DNA of 64,000 nucleotides. Origin: Posidonia oceanica. Its lineage: Eukaryota; Streptophyta; Magnoliopsida; Alismatales; Posidoniaceae. Both the position numbers and the translations under genes were made by a program. Positions 12,125 through 23,808 of this stretch are shown one piece after another. Position 1 is the stretch's first letter; the number at the start of each line of letters is the position of its first letter. Below the pieces are notes generated by a model. It searched no databases and was not told the DNA's origin. It saw only the letters and a list, made by a program, of their open reading frames with translations. The stretch covers positions 11,116,001 to 11,180,000 of the forward strand of contig JAZBRS010000050.1 in assembly GCA_037176725.1 (NCBI GenBank), given 5' to 3'.

Positions 12125-12352
12125 CTGTAGCTATCTCGTCTCGAAAATCCCAGACTGGCAAGGGGCCCGAGAGAGAGAGGTCACTATAAGTGCGACGCGA
12201 AGAGAGAAAACAAAGATAAAGCTAATATGGAGTCGCCACACTAGCTATCCCGTCTCGAAAATCTTGGACCAGCGAGGGGCCCGAGAGAGAGAGGTCACTA
12301 TAAGTGCGACGCGAAGAGAGAAAACAAAGATAAAGCAAATACGGAGTCGCCA
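12115..12352 (-). repeat. 114-bp repeat carrying the PBS start, C LTR end
   Basis: GGAGTCGCCA (plus), the complement of the first ten PBS bases, occurs at 12115-12124, 12229-12238 and 12343-12352, spaced exactly 114 bp. The DNA between the copies is nearly the same (AAAACAAAGATAAAG, GGGCCCGAGAGAGAGAGG, CGTCTCGAAAATC). The LTR end has thus been duplicated together with the PBS beginning. Confidence 0.9.
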
Positions 12353-12502
12353 CCTAGTCTATTAAGTCGGGAGACAAGGAAAATCGAGGAAATACATGAA
12401 AACATGCAAATGGATGCAATGCTATGCAAAATGAATGACTTGTGCCAAGGACAAGCGCAAGATGGTCAATGCGGGCCAGAGAAAGGGTAAGGACTCCTGT
12501 TA

Positions 12503-12535
12503 CGCACGGGGAAGGTGTTAGGCATCCCCGACACG
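12503..12535 (-). promoter_or_regulatory. Conserved 33-nt LTR hairpin, element C copy
   Basis: On the minus strand the arm CGTGTCGGGG pairs with CCCCGTGCG around a CCTAA loop. Two pairs are G-U here where D and B have Watson-Crick pairs, so the stem survives sequence change. Confidence 0.65.
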
Positions 12536-15500
12536 CCCAGAATCGGTCTTTCTAGGCTAAACTCGCTCACATATGCAGGATTATCGATGATGCTTGCCTT
12601 AACTACGTGCCCGAGGGGTGAGGACTGCTATGCCATGCTATGAATGCTCTAAACATGCCCTAAATGCCTAAATGCCACGTGTGCTATGATTACATGCCCA
12701 AATGTATACTCTAGATGCTGTGATGCATGACAAAAGGTAAACATGCAGCCTATGTGCTCAGCTACGCTGTCAGTGTTCCGAACCGGGCGAGCCCTGCTTC
12801 GTAAGTACTCCAGACAGTAAACATCACGGCCCTAATGCAAATGCAGGCGATAAAACAAAACGCCAAGCAAAAACCACGCAATGTAAGTGTGCAACAAGTA
12901 AAGGGGAAACAAAGCGAGGGCGGAAAACAGGCGATGTAAGTAAGAAACAAAACATCGATTAAAGCCACACAATGCAAGTACTCAACAAGCAAAGGGGAAA
13001 GAAAACAAGGCGGAAAACCAAGTGAAAACCACATGATGCAAGTGTAAAGCAAGCAAAGGGGAAAGAAAACAAAGGGCGGAAAACCCTAATCTACATGCAC
13101 GAGAAAACAGGGTGCGAAAGCAAGGCATGCAGTGCAAGTGACAAGCAGTAAGTGATATGCAGTGATTCAGATGGACTTATCTTGAAGATCTGAGGCCTGA
13201 TCTGAAATAACTTTGGTTAGAATGAAAGATCATTCAACCAGGAAGACCTGGATGGTTGGATCGTGAAGATCCAACGGTCCGATCAAAAGTTATTCAGGTT
13301 TCAAGTTAGATGGCTCAAGGACTAGAAAAAGTGATCTAAGTGGGGGCCTAAGTGCAAATTACCCCTATGTGTATGCAATGTAGGGTGTCCAATATGCAAT
13401 GAGGCTAAGAGTGTTCAAAAGTATGCAAGGATGCTATGTGCAATGATATGAGAATGCTATGTATGCAAAATGCAAAAGGTAGGGACCTAAATGCAATTAA
13501 AACAAACTACAGGGGCCTATGTGCAATGACATGGCAAAATACAAGACAATAGGGCAAAAGCATGCTAAAACATTATTGCAACAATGTAGGGGCCGGCAAG
13601 GGGTAAATGCAACATTAATTAGAAGGTATGCAGACAATCATGCAAGAAATGGACCTATATGCAATTTTGAAAACATGTTGGACCTAAATGCAAAGCAAAA
13701 GAAATATGCAAGCACATCACTATTGAATTTTAGGACTAACATGCAATTAGACCTAACTGTTGGGTTTTAAATGCAAAATAGGATGCAAACATGAAGAAAG
13801 CAAACATAAGGACCTATATGCAATTTTGAAAACATGTAGGGTTTAAAATGCAAAGTTAAACAGGCACGCAAACAAACAACAATAAAAAAAAGGGTTGACA
13901 TGCAATTTTGAAAGCTGTAGGACATTATTACAATGCAGTATGGTTGAAAATGCAACTTAAATGATGTTTTGAATGCAAGTAGGACTTAACTGCAAATAAA
14001 CATGATCATAGGACTTTTCAGTAATGTAATATAGTTTAAAACATGCAATTAAGTGACTTCTGTAGGCATGCAGGACTTAAATGCAATTAAACTAAAGTCC
14101 TGGACTAAAATGCAATGCAATATGGTTTAAAAATGCAGTTAAATGACTACTGAAACTGATACAGGACTTAAGTGCAAATAAACTAAGGTGCTGGACTAAA
14201 CTGCAATGCAATATAGTTTAAAAAACACATTTAAATGAATGGATGTATGCTCAGAGGACTAAAATGCAATTTAAACAACTTATTGGATTTAAATGCAATG
14301 CAATAAGATAAAAAAATGTGATTTAAATGAATGGTTTAAAGCAATTAGGATTGAAATGCGATTAAAATAAGTTTTTGGGCTTTTCTGTAATGCAATATGA
14401 TTTTAAACAAAAATTAAAGGAATGGATGAATGCATTGAGGACTGAAATGTAATTAAAACAACTTACTGGATTTAAATGCAATGCAGTAAGATAAAAATGT
14501 GATTTAAATGAATGGTTTAAAGCAAACAGGACTGAAATGCAATTAAAATAAGTTTTTGGGCTTTTCTGTAATGCAATATGATTTTAAACAAAAATTAAAT
14601 GAATGAATGATTGTAAATTGGACCTAAGTGCAAATAAATTAAATTACAGGACTAAAATGCATTGCAGTATGATTTAAAACGAAATTAAATGATTTAAAAC
14701 AATGTATGAAGGACTGAGATGAAATAAAACTTAAATGCTGGACTTATTTGCAATGCAATAAAGTTTTAAAACAAATTTAAATGAAATTCAAACGAAACGA
14801 GGGCTTAAATGAAAACTAAAAAACCTGCAGGACTAAATTTCAATGTCAAACGAAATTAAAATTAAAAAACCTTATAAACTTTATGCTATAGTGATCTGCG
14901 GGCCTCCGACGAGCTGGCGGCGATCTAGCGGGCTGGGGTGGTGCTGCAGGCGGCGGCGAGGCGTGGGTGGCGGTTGGCTGAACTGCGGTTGCTCTAGTGG
15001 TGCTCGGGGGGCTGATCTGGAGCAGCGCAATGGTCCGGTGAGAGCGGCGGGCGGTTGTAGTGGTCAACGGTGCCAGAGGAGAAGGTGATGGCGGCAGAGC
15101 TCGAAATCCAACAGGCGGCCCAAAACCCAAAAGAAATTATCTAGGAAGCATGAATGGCGTGTGGGGATCTCAAAAATAATCTCCATTACCTACGAGGATG
15201 GCTGGGGAAGGCTGCCGGCCTCTGTTGGGTACGGCAGTCCGATCGGGGGTCGTGGTGGTGCTGCGGGCGGCGGCGGCGGCGTGGCGTGATCTGGTGAGGT
15301 TGCAGGTGGTCCGAGGAAGGTCGGGAGCCAACCAGAAGCCTGTTTCACTGCACTGTGCCCGAATTGCAAATTTTGGGTCTCTCTGGGAATTTGGACTCTT
15401 TTCCGGTGGTTGTGGCCCTCTTTGTTGCTGTGAATTTCTCTCTGGGATTGGTGGAGACCTCAGGAAGGTGGAGGGAAGGTGTGTGTGCTGTGTGAGTGGC

Positions 15501-16359
15501 TGTAACTGTGAAAATTTTGATGGGTTGCAGTCTAGGTGTCAATGGGTTAGGTTTGCTGTGGTTCAATGTTCTAGTGAAAATGTGGGTTCTGGGGAGTATC
15601 TCGGATCGCTCTGGGTTGTGTGGTGTGGGGTGTGTGTAATGTGAGCCGGGGGGTGGTTTTTGTGGGAGTTTGGCGGTTTTTATCTATGGGTGGTCACAGG
15701 AGGTGGTGTCGTGGGTTGGTTCCAAAGGAGAGGAAGAAGGAGGGAGAAGTGGCAGTTGTGGGTGGTTCTTGGATGAAGAGGGAAAGGAGGAGTGGGAGGT
15801 TGCAGTCGTGGGTTGGCTGTGGTGGTTAGCAGGAGGAGAGGGAGGGAAAGAAGAGGAGAGAAAAAAAGAAGAAGGAAGAGTGTCGTGGGCTGGCTGGGTT
15901 GAGAAGGAAAAAAGGAGAAAAAGAAAGAAAAGAAGAAGAGGGGAGGCTGGTGGGCTTGGGCCGTGAGAAGAAAAAAGGAGAAAAAAAAATAAAGTGGAGG
16001 AGAAGGGAAAGAAAGGGAAGAAAAAGGGAAAGAAGGGAAGGAAGGGCTGGTGGACTTGGGCTGTTGGTGGGGAAAGAAGAAGAAAAAAAAGGGAAAAAGA
16101 AAGAAGGAGAACGAAGGAGAAGAAAGAAGGAAAAGAAAAATGAAGAAAAGAATAGAGAAGAAAAAAAAGGGGAAGAAAAAGGGTTAAAGGGAAAAGAAGA
16201 AAAAGAAGGAAGTGGGCTTCTAGGGTTTTTAAACCTAGGTTTTAATGTGTAAGATCCTAGGGTTTTGCATGAGGTTTTAGTGAGTGGATTTTGATTGGAT
16301 TTAATGGGCCTGTGTGGGCTTTGTAGTGTTTGGTTGTGGACTTTGATAGAACGTAGAGG

Positions 16360-16390
16360 AAAGGGTTTAGGGTTTAGGGTTTAGGGTTTC
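16360..16390 (-). repeat. Plant telomere-type repeat words in C LTR
   Basis: GGGTTTAGGGTTTAGGG and following words give about three to four TTTAGGG units, then a degenerate one. They lie about 200 bp from the LTR start. In D the corresponding place has CCCTAACCCTAACCCT (18178-18194). Confidence 0.85.
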
Positions 16391-16587
16391 GGGTTTAAAT
16401 GGAGTAATGAGTTTGAGTGAATTAGTTGGGGGCTTGGTGTGGTTTAAAGGTTTAATTGTGGGCTTAATTGGGTTTGGGCTTCCTAGGGTTTGGTTGTAGG
16501 TTTGGCCTAGGGTTTTGTGAGGGTTTCTAGGGTTGTGGTCCACCAGAGAAGAGCCATTAATACAGGGGTCAAAATGGGGTGTCTACA

Positions 16588-17392
16588 GATGCCCCTCCCT
16601 GAGCGAGGTCAAGGGAACCAAGGCCGCTGCTCAGGGTTGACAAGACACCCCACCTGACGCCGGTGAGAGCCAGGTGTTGCTGTTGGTGTGAGTCACTTAT
16701 TTGGCAGATGCACCGAAAATCGTGACTCGTTGCCGTAATGCGAATGCAAAATGTAGATGCAAATGCAGATGTAATGCTATGCAATGACATGCAATGAAAT
16801 GCAAAGAAAGGTGCTATGATATATAACGTGATGCAAAAAAGAAATGCAATGTGATGCTAGGCGACAAGTTGATAGCTAGTCCAAACTTGCGCAAAAGGGG
16901 GGGCACCAGGCAAGACTAACGTGTTTGCCGTCTGGGTAGTTAGGGCTGCCGGCCCCAAAGGGAATGAACGGTACCTTAAGGCCACAAAAATGATGCCCCT
17001 GGTATCGAAAAACGATACCAGGGGGCGGCAGAAATGCTCCTGGCATCGAAAGGAAGGTTAGATAGTTATGATGGGTGTCAACCGAGCAGTTAGGGTTGCC
17101 AGCCCTAAAGGGAAAGAAAGATAGCTTGTCCTCACCCGAGGAAGCAAGCAAATGGCTAGAGTCGTGCTGAATAAAAAGGGGCAAAATTCCTACACGAAAG
17201 AAAGTGGGGGCATCTTTTCTGCTGAGAAGGCAAGCAAGAAAAGGGGCACACAATAAATGATACGTTTCGGACCCCTCGACTGCAAAAAAGGCCAGGTATG
17301 ATAAGTACAAAACTTATCAGCCAGAGAAAGCTCGGAATGATAAGTACAAGCCTTATCAAACCGAAGGAAGCCAGGAATGATAAGTACAAGCC
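16588..17392 (-). mobile_element. 3' tail upstream of the C LTR
   Basis: On the minus strand this is the end of an element interior: GATAAG...CTTATC hairpin words (17298-17390), CCAGGGG/CCCCTGG hairpins (16996-17060), the pre-PPT block, and the PPT at 16600-16588. It matches the D tail (37550-40320) in content. Element E interrupts it at 17393. Confidence 0.75.
16996..17024 (-). other. Perfect 12-bp hairpin in the C tail
   Basis: CCCCTGGTATCG, loop of five A (plus strand), then CGATACCAGGGG. This is a perfect inverted repeat. D has imperfect relatives near 37553-37620 and 37945-38020. Confidence 0.85.
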
Positions 17393-18102
17393 TGTGGATA
17401 TGGTGTTTTGGAGGAGGATTTCAAGAGGAGAAGGAGGCTTCGCCTCTCCTTTGTTGCTATTCGCTCCTTCTTGGGGTCCCCTTTTGTTGTATCCGACTTC
17501 TTCACTCCACGTGTGTTGAAGTCAGTGTGATTGCCACTCTCGGTTTGCTTTCGTTGGCCCTCGAGACGCCTTGGGGAGATGTGATATGGTTGCGGGTTCA
17601 GCTACCTTGGGACAACGCCTACGTTGCCCAAGGGTGCCTGTGCTTGGTGAGTTTCTTCTTCTTTCTTCTTCCTCCTCGTATGACAAATGTTAGCAAAACA
17701 AACAAAAATAATGCAAAGATGGATCAATATGGTGTAGTAACTTATTTAGAATAAATAGAAAAATGGAGAAACGCAATGAAATACGTACCCGAGGGGTTTG
17801 ATCCCCCCGGTTGCAACTGATGAAAATGTATGCTTTGCTACAACAATATATGAACTCAATATGCTTGATTATGCTACGGAATTAAATATGTGGTACGAAA
17901 AAAAAAGAAAAGAAAACAATAAATAGAGTTCCCTTTTATCTATGCATGAAGTGCAAGACATGTCGACATGATGTTACCGATGACGAAGGGAAGCTCAAGC
18001 TCTTTCAAAGACTCTCCACCTTTCAAAATTTCTCTTCACTATTTCAATTCTCAAGGATCTCACTTCTCTCTAGAAATCCTTTTTTAATCCCAAAAAACCG
18101 TG
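17393..18102 (-). repeat. Element E LTR 1, left part (split by D)
   Basis: It starts (plus orientation) TGTGGATATGG, identical in position to the start of LTR 2 at 55687, and runs to the D insertion point. Shared blocks with LTR 2 include GACGCCTTGGGGAGATGTGA and TTCAGCTACCTTGGGACAA. On the minus strand this is the 3' portion of the LTR. No gene is present. Confidence 0.88.
18098..18102. repeat. Target site duplication of element D, left copy
   Basis: CCGTG directly before the D LTR, repeated as CCGTG at 46334-46338 directly after it. Five bases is the usual Ty3/gypsy length. Confidence 0.95.
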
Positions 18103-20019
18103 TGTTGACACCCCATCTTGGCAGGCCTGGACCCTTGGAGCCCTCTGGTTGATTGCTGGATCAAACCCCAACCAAACCCTAACCCTAACCCTCCTCTCTA
18201 CCCTTCAAAATCAGCCTGTTTTGGCCTAAACTTTTACCCCCCTTCCCAACCTCTGAACCTAACCAAAATTCATAGGAAAACCCACCACTATCCACTCAAC
18301 AAACCTACCCAAAAACCTAGGATTTTCCAAGCCTGACCCATTCCCAAAAACCCTAGAAAACTTAGGTGAAACTACCCTTTTTCTATGCCTTGAAACCCCT
18401 CCAAAACCTCCTTAGAATCAAACCAAAATTTCAGACCCAAGACTTCAAAACCTAGACTACCCACTCACCAATTTTCACTCCATTCCAAGACCATTAGGAC
18501 CCTCTTTCACCCAAATTATCCTTTTCTCTCTCCGGGATTATCATTTTCTCTCTCCTCTCTCTCTCCTGATTATCATCCCCCTTTTCATCCCTTTCTTATC
18601 CTTTTTGGGGTCTGGCTGTGGGCCCCCTCTGTGCTTCTATCCCTCCTCTATCTTATCCTAATTTTTACTTTATTTTTAAACACTCTTTCTGAATTTTTAA
18701 AAATCGTTTTCCCCCAACCTATCTTTTCCCCTTTTATCTCCCTTTTTATTCCATTTTTTTCCTCCTTCTCTTTTCCCTTTTCTCCCTTTTGAAAAAATCC
18801 ACAAAAACCCATAAAAATCTGTAAAATCTCGAAACATAAAACAAACAAATCAGTACCCTAAGAAAAACAATTAAAAAATGTTAAACAAGCAATTAACAAC
18901 TTAAACTTAACTTAAGCAAGCTAAAAAGAAAACTAAACATGCAAACTAAAAAATGCGAAACAAATCAAAAGAAAACACTGAAAAATCAGGAAAAAAGCTA
19001 AAACAAAATCAAAACCCACCAAAGGTAAAAACCCATCAGAAGAATTAAAAAACAAACCCTAAAAAGAAGAATTAAAAAATCAAATACTAGAACAAGTAAT
19101 TAAGGAAGGCAAAAAACCTAACCTAGTAAACATAAGAAAAACAAGTTAAAAACTTAATTTAAAAAGAAAAGGAAAACACATCTGAAAAGCCTAAAAGACA
19201 CTCTATTAAACCAGAAAAATCCAACTAAAAACTTTAAGGAAAAACCAATAAATAAAAATCAAAACGTAACTTAAAAGACTTAAGAAAGAAAAACCCTAAG
19301 AAGACTACAACTTTAAAATCTAAAAACAACCCTGGTTAATACGAAAATAAATCCTAAAAAATCCTAATCAATGTCCTAAGTGTCCAACAAGAGAAGTAAA
19401 ATTTTTAAAACAATTTAAAACAGGATTTAACAAACATTTAATCAAGTGAAAATCAATTAAAAACAAAACCAAAGCCCTAAAACCCTAATCAAACCCAAAA
19501 CACATTAAATCAACTCAAAATAACCACTAAAAATCTTAATTAAAGTCCTAACCCACAGCACAATCCTCCTGGCATTTTTACTTATTTTTAATTTATTTTT
19601 ACCTATTTTATTTCCCCATTCTACCCTCTCTTTCTTTCCTCCTTCTTTTTCTTTCTTTCTTTCTTTCTTTCTTTCCATACTGGGCTCAATCTGGCCCGTT
19701 TCTTTTTTCTTTTTTTCTTTCTTTTTCTTTCTTTCTTTTCCCTCGGCCCACAGCCCGACCCGCTCCTTCCTTCTTCTTCCTTCTTCTTCTTCTGCATTTC
19801 CACCATTCTTTCTCTCCCGCGAGCAGCTGCTACAGCCCTCCCTCCATCGTTTGAAATTCAAGCTTCAATCCAATCGTCTACAGCAGCTCGCCGCCTCTCT
19901 TCTATCTCAGCTTCTTTTCCGGAGGCATTGAATGCCGGTCGCCTCGCCGACGCCCGTCGCTTCTGCTGCAGTGCCGCCGGTAGATTTCAAAAGTTTCCAG
20001 CGCGCCAGCAGCCAGCCTC

Positions 20020-20035
20020 CTCCGGATAAAAAGCC
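20020..20035 (+). promoter_or_regulatory. Possible core promoter in D LTR
   Basis: GATAAAAAGCCTCCC at about 20023-20038 stands between the GC-richer upstream DNA and a purine-rich leader-like segment. B has TTGATAAAACCAAGCCC at the same relative place (3210-3226). A weak TATA-like box conserved in two diverged LTRs makes this the likeliest U3/R boundary. The mirrored copy is near 42231. This is inference only. Confidence 0.35.
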
Positions 20036-21401
20036 TCCCATCCATTCCTTCAACTCGGTTGGTAACCATCAGTGAGCAAGCAAGCAACGAGAGACCACCA
20101 GCAAACCAGAGAGTAGAGGGCAAACCAGAGAGTAATTCCACCTTCTTCCCACCTGTGCGACCCGTTCTCCCTTCTTCCTCTTCATCCTTCCAGCCCAGGA
20201 GAAAGGAGAAGAGGGTTCGAGAGTCCAGTGCATCCCGGAGAGGCCACCTAATCCCAGAGCAGTCCCCTCCTGAAACCTCTCCCTTTCCTTCCTGAAAATT
20301 CAGCAAACATCCTTCTTTCCTTCCCCATCCCCCAGCACCACTTCAGACCCCCATCTCTCTCCCAATTACTCCCCCAACCTCACCCAGTACACAGCCAATT
20401 CCCTTCACCATCTCCCGGCCATTCTACCCACTGAAACCACCTCTGATCACCCCACATTCCCGCAGCAACCCAACACCAGCTCACTTCACAATTCCCTTCA
20501 CTCCAGCCCGCAACTTCCTTCCAAACTTCATCCAGATAATCACCAGACCCCCACCTTCCTAAAACACCTAACTTCCGGCCCGGCCATCCCCCACAGACTG
20601 CAAACTCCATTACAAACACCTGACCCAACTTCTGTCCAAAAATCGAACCAACCTTCAATCCCTCTCCACAGCCTCCAGAACAGCAATCCAATCACCCAGA
20701 ATCACCCACCGCACCTCCAGCAATCTTCCAGAACACTCCACCCGGCCTGAGGAGCAGCAAACACCCTCCCCGACCTCCGGCAGCATTCTGGGAACCCAAA
20801 AGTGCCGAACCCTCACCCGAGCTGTAGAGCTTCCGGCTGATCATCTGGGAAGCACCGGAGGGACGTTCAGAAGTCGCTCCAACCCTCGCGCGCGACGGAC
20901 GACGCCCGCTGCGACCGGACGATCTCCGCCGACCGGCCCTGGAACCACTGACGTCGGGGGAACGACTCAGACGCGGACTCAGGTACATTTTGCTTCCCTT
21001 AGCTTCCTCTTCCTTCCCTCTTGCTTCTCCAGCCTTTAGATTAGGATCTCCGGTCTTCCTGCTCCGAGTCAAGCTCCGGTCAGACCTTTCTTCTCCGGCG
21101 AGCCACTCCGGTCGTCCCGTCGCTCTGGCCAGCGGAACGCCGCTCTGGTGGATGCCGCAGGTCCGCACAGGTCTCAGGAACCTTCTCCGGCCCTCAGAAC
21201 GCAGCGTCGCTGCGTCGATCGGCCGGACGAAGTTTCTGAAGCTCCGCAGACCTCCGGCGACCGCTCCAGCCCGCTCCGGTCCACGCCGACCTCTGCCAAG
21301 CACCGTCCGACCTCCGTCAGTGCCAGGAGCCGCTCCCCCGCCGATCTGCGCCGCTCCAACACCCCCGTGCCGGCGTTCATGGACGCTGGCAGCTTGCTGC
21401 T

Positions 21402-21433
21402 ACAGTGTCCATGGCCGTCGGCCATGGCACTGT
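21402..21433 (+). other. 14-bp hairpin in D LTR
   Basis: ACAGTG, one unpaired T, CCATGGCC, loop GTC, GGCCATGG, CACTGT: fourteen pairs with a single bulge. Identical in the 3' LTR at 43610-43641. It sits at the end of the GC-rich island, where the sequence switches abruptly to T-rich DNA. Confidence 0.85.
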
Positions 21434-23775
21434 TCACTTATTTTTCTGATATCTAAGTTTCCTTGCAAATATTGCATTTCTGGTCTGAGTTTTTTCATTT
21501 TTGCACTCCAGTCCTTATTTCATTTATTCTGCTTGGTTTTTAATTAAATACTTTGCTAAATTGCATGATCTGTTTATGTTTTTCAGTATTTGCAAGTTGA
21601 TCCGTTTACTGTGCTGTGCTGTTGTTTTTTTTTTTTGCTTTTTAGCCCCTCTGTTTTCGTTTTTTGCATGTAAGTCCTGCACTAAATCATTTCATTTAAA
21701 TGCATTAACTTTACCATACTGCATTGCATCCTGGCCCCCTGCATGTTTTTATTTTTGCATTTACGTCCCATGTACTGTAGCAACTTAGAATTTATTTTTC
21801 TATTTTTGCATACTGCATTGCATTTTTTCCCTTCTGCTTTTGCATATTTGCAGTTAGGTCCATTTTAAATGGACAGTAACTGTGCTGCATGCATTTTAAC
21901 TTACTGCATTGCATTTTTAACCCCATGTTTTCCAGAAATTGCACTGCGGCCCTGTCATTTAAATTTCAGAGTATATTTTCCATACTAAATTGCATTTTTA
22001 GCCCCTGCATGATTTCAAAATCACACATAGGTCCTTGCATGTTTTAAAAAAATCATGTGAAAAGACCATTTTACCCCTAGGTTGCATTTTAGCCCCTATG
22101 CCTACCAAATTTCGTACAGACCTTCCACTAGTACCCCCAGACCCCCCAGGACCTTGTTTTCTGGAAAATTTGCATTTTAGACCCTAGATTTTCTCAAAAT
22201 TGCACTCTGACCCCTTTTGGTTTCAAAATCTCTTTTAAAACATACCTTCTCTTCAAAACACCTTTCTGAGCCTAGTTTTTTGCCAAATAGACCCTTGGCT
22301 TCCCCTGTTTTCAAAGTCTTCTCCTATGGAACCCTGTTTTCTGGAAAATTTGCACTTTTAGCCCCTCTTCTTTTTCAAAATGCTTTCTGAACTCCTGGTT
22401 TTTCTCAAATTACTTCTCTTTACTCTTCTTGCTTTTGCATGCATCCTGCACTCATTTAGTCTTGCATTTTAGCATCTTCTTGCTCACACTTAGCACTTCT
22501 AGCTCCCTTTCACTTGGGAGGCCCCTTTTGCACATCCCTAGGACCTCCTGAACACCTAGATCTGCTCTTCTCCCCTGTTCTGGCCCTTCTGCCTTGGAGC
22601 TGCGATATCTTCCAATCCGGCCGTTGGAACTTCTCAAATGAGCTGCCCAGGCGACCGCAGCGAAGCGCTCTTCAGCACAGACCAGACAGATTTCAGATCA
22701 GGCTTCCGGATTTCCAGGTATGTCCTCCTGAACCCCTGCATTGCATTCATTCGCATGACATTTGCACAGTTTTCCTCGTTTCTGCTTTCTGTCTCTTTGA
22801 GCATGTAGAATAGGACTTCCCCTTTCTGCCTGTACCTCCCAATCTCCGTTTCGCGTATTCCTGTGCGTTTTGCGTTGTGTTTTCCCTGGATTTACCCCTT
22901 AATGTGACTTTCTTCCCCTCTTTCCACGATCCGATCGCATCGCGAGCTTTGGGCAGCATGCGAGACACATCGTGGAATGGTCTAGTGGGAAACAGCCGCA
23001 AAAAGGTGGTAATCCCTCCATTTGCCCCTTCTCCCCTCAGAAGGTCTTCACACCTACTCTGAGTGGTCTTAAACAGCGTTTGTTCTCATACACACGTTGT
23101 CTTGCCTCCCCTTCGCCCCTTTCAATCTCTCTCTGCATCCTCGCATTTGCATGGCTTTTTCGAGGTTTTTGCTTCGCTGTTTTGGCACCGTTTCGCGTGC
23201 CCGCCCTCGTTTTCGCTCCGTTTGCGTACCCATCTGTTTTCTTGTCTCGTTTTGCGCACTGTCTTGCCTTCTCGTTCGTTTCATGTGCCGGTTTCTTTCT
23301 CTCGCTCCGTTTTGCGTACCTTTCTGTTTTCTCGTCTCGTTTTGAGTAGTTTCCTGTTTTCTTGCCTCGTTTTGCGTGTTGTCTCGCTTTCTCGCTTGTT
23401 TCGCGTGCCGATTTCGCTTCTCTGCATCGTCTTGCGTGCCTTTCTCGTTTCTCACCTCGTTTTGCGTATTTTGCGCCGTTTTCCCTTGCATGTCGATTGC
23501 ATTGCATGGTTTTCTCGCTGTTTCGTTTTCTCGCTTGCATTTGCATATAGGGCTGTGATGCTTACTGCCTGGAGTTCTCACGAGCCAGGTTTCGCCTGGT
23601 TCGGAACACAGACAGCGCAGCTGAGCACTTAGAGAGCACGTTTACTTCCTTGCATCATTTCTTCCCACTTAGAGCACTCCTTGAGCATTCATTTAGGCAT
23701 TCATAGGCACATAGGCATTCAATCCTGCATCTTTCTGCGTATGCGAGCGTAAGCCTAGAAAGACCGATTTTCGGG

Positions 23776-23808
23776 CGTGTCGGGGGTGCCTAATACCTTC
23801 CCCGCACG
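23776..23808 (+). promoter_or_regulatory. Conserved 33-nt LTR hairpin, element D 5' LTR copy
   Basis: CGTG-T-C-GGGG pairs with CCCC-G-CACG, and an inner GTG with TAC/CAC, around a CCTAA loop. The same structure is at 45982-46014, 358-390, 4847-4879 and, on the minus strand, 12503-12535. Confidence 0.7.

Larger units (their letters stand above)
12126..16587 (-). repeat. Element C LTR, 4.46 kb
   Basis: On the minus strand it starts TGTAGACACCCC at 16587 and ends ATAGCTACA at 12126. Near its start it contains (CCCTAAA)n-type telomere-like words (16360-16390). A purine-rich block (15720-16230), a GC-rich segment (14890-15330), and a long stretch of irregular repeats around ATGCAATT/TTTAAA words (13330-14870) follow. 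The conserved hairpin is at 12503-12535, with a 114-bp repeat at the end. There are no credible genes. Open frames in the purine-rich part are low-complexity. Confidence 0.85.
5230..17392 (-). mobile_element. Element C: old Tat/Ogre-type element, minus strand
   Basis: Read on the minus strand the order is 3' tail (17392-16588), LTR (16587-12126), PBS (12124-12107), leader, gag, protease, spacer and RT. The RT gene is cut at 5230 by the insertion of B. A 3' tail directly upstream of what should be the 5' LTR is abnormal for a simple insertion. It suggests that this LTR is shared by two element bodies, as in a tandem or recombinant multi-LTR element. The coding part has several frameshifts and stops. 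The other end is interrupted by element E at 17393. Confidence 0.82.

Noticed and set aside
16360..16390. Chromosome-end telomere
   Set aside because: Only about three to four units, embedded in an LTR with further element sequence on both sides.
20692..21303. Arg/Gly-rich minus-strand frame in the D LTR (also 42900-43511)
   Set aside because: Lies in the GC-rich island where stops are rare; several overlapping frames on both strands are open, and no recognisable domain.
23037..23581. Arg/Lys-rich minus-strand frames in the D LTR (also 45275-45787)
   Set aside because: Arise from ~30-bp degenerate LTR repeats; no equivalent protein in B despite shared DNA.
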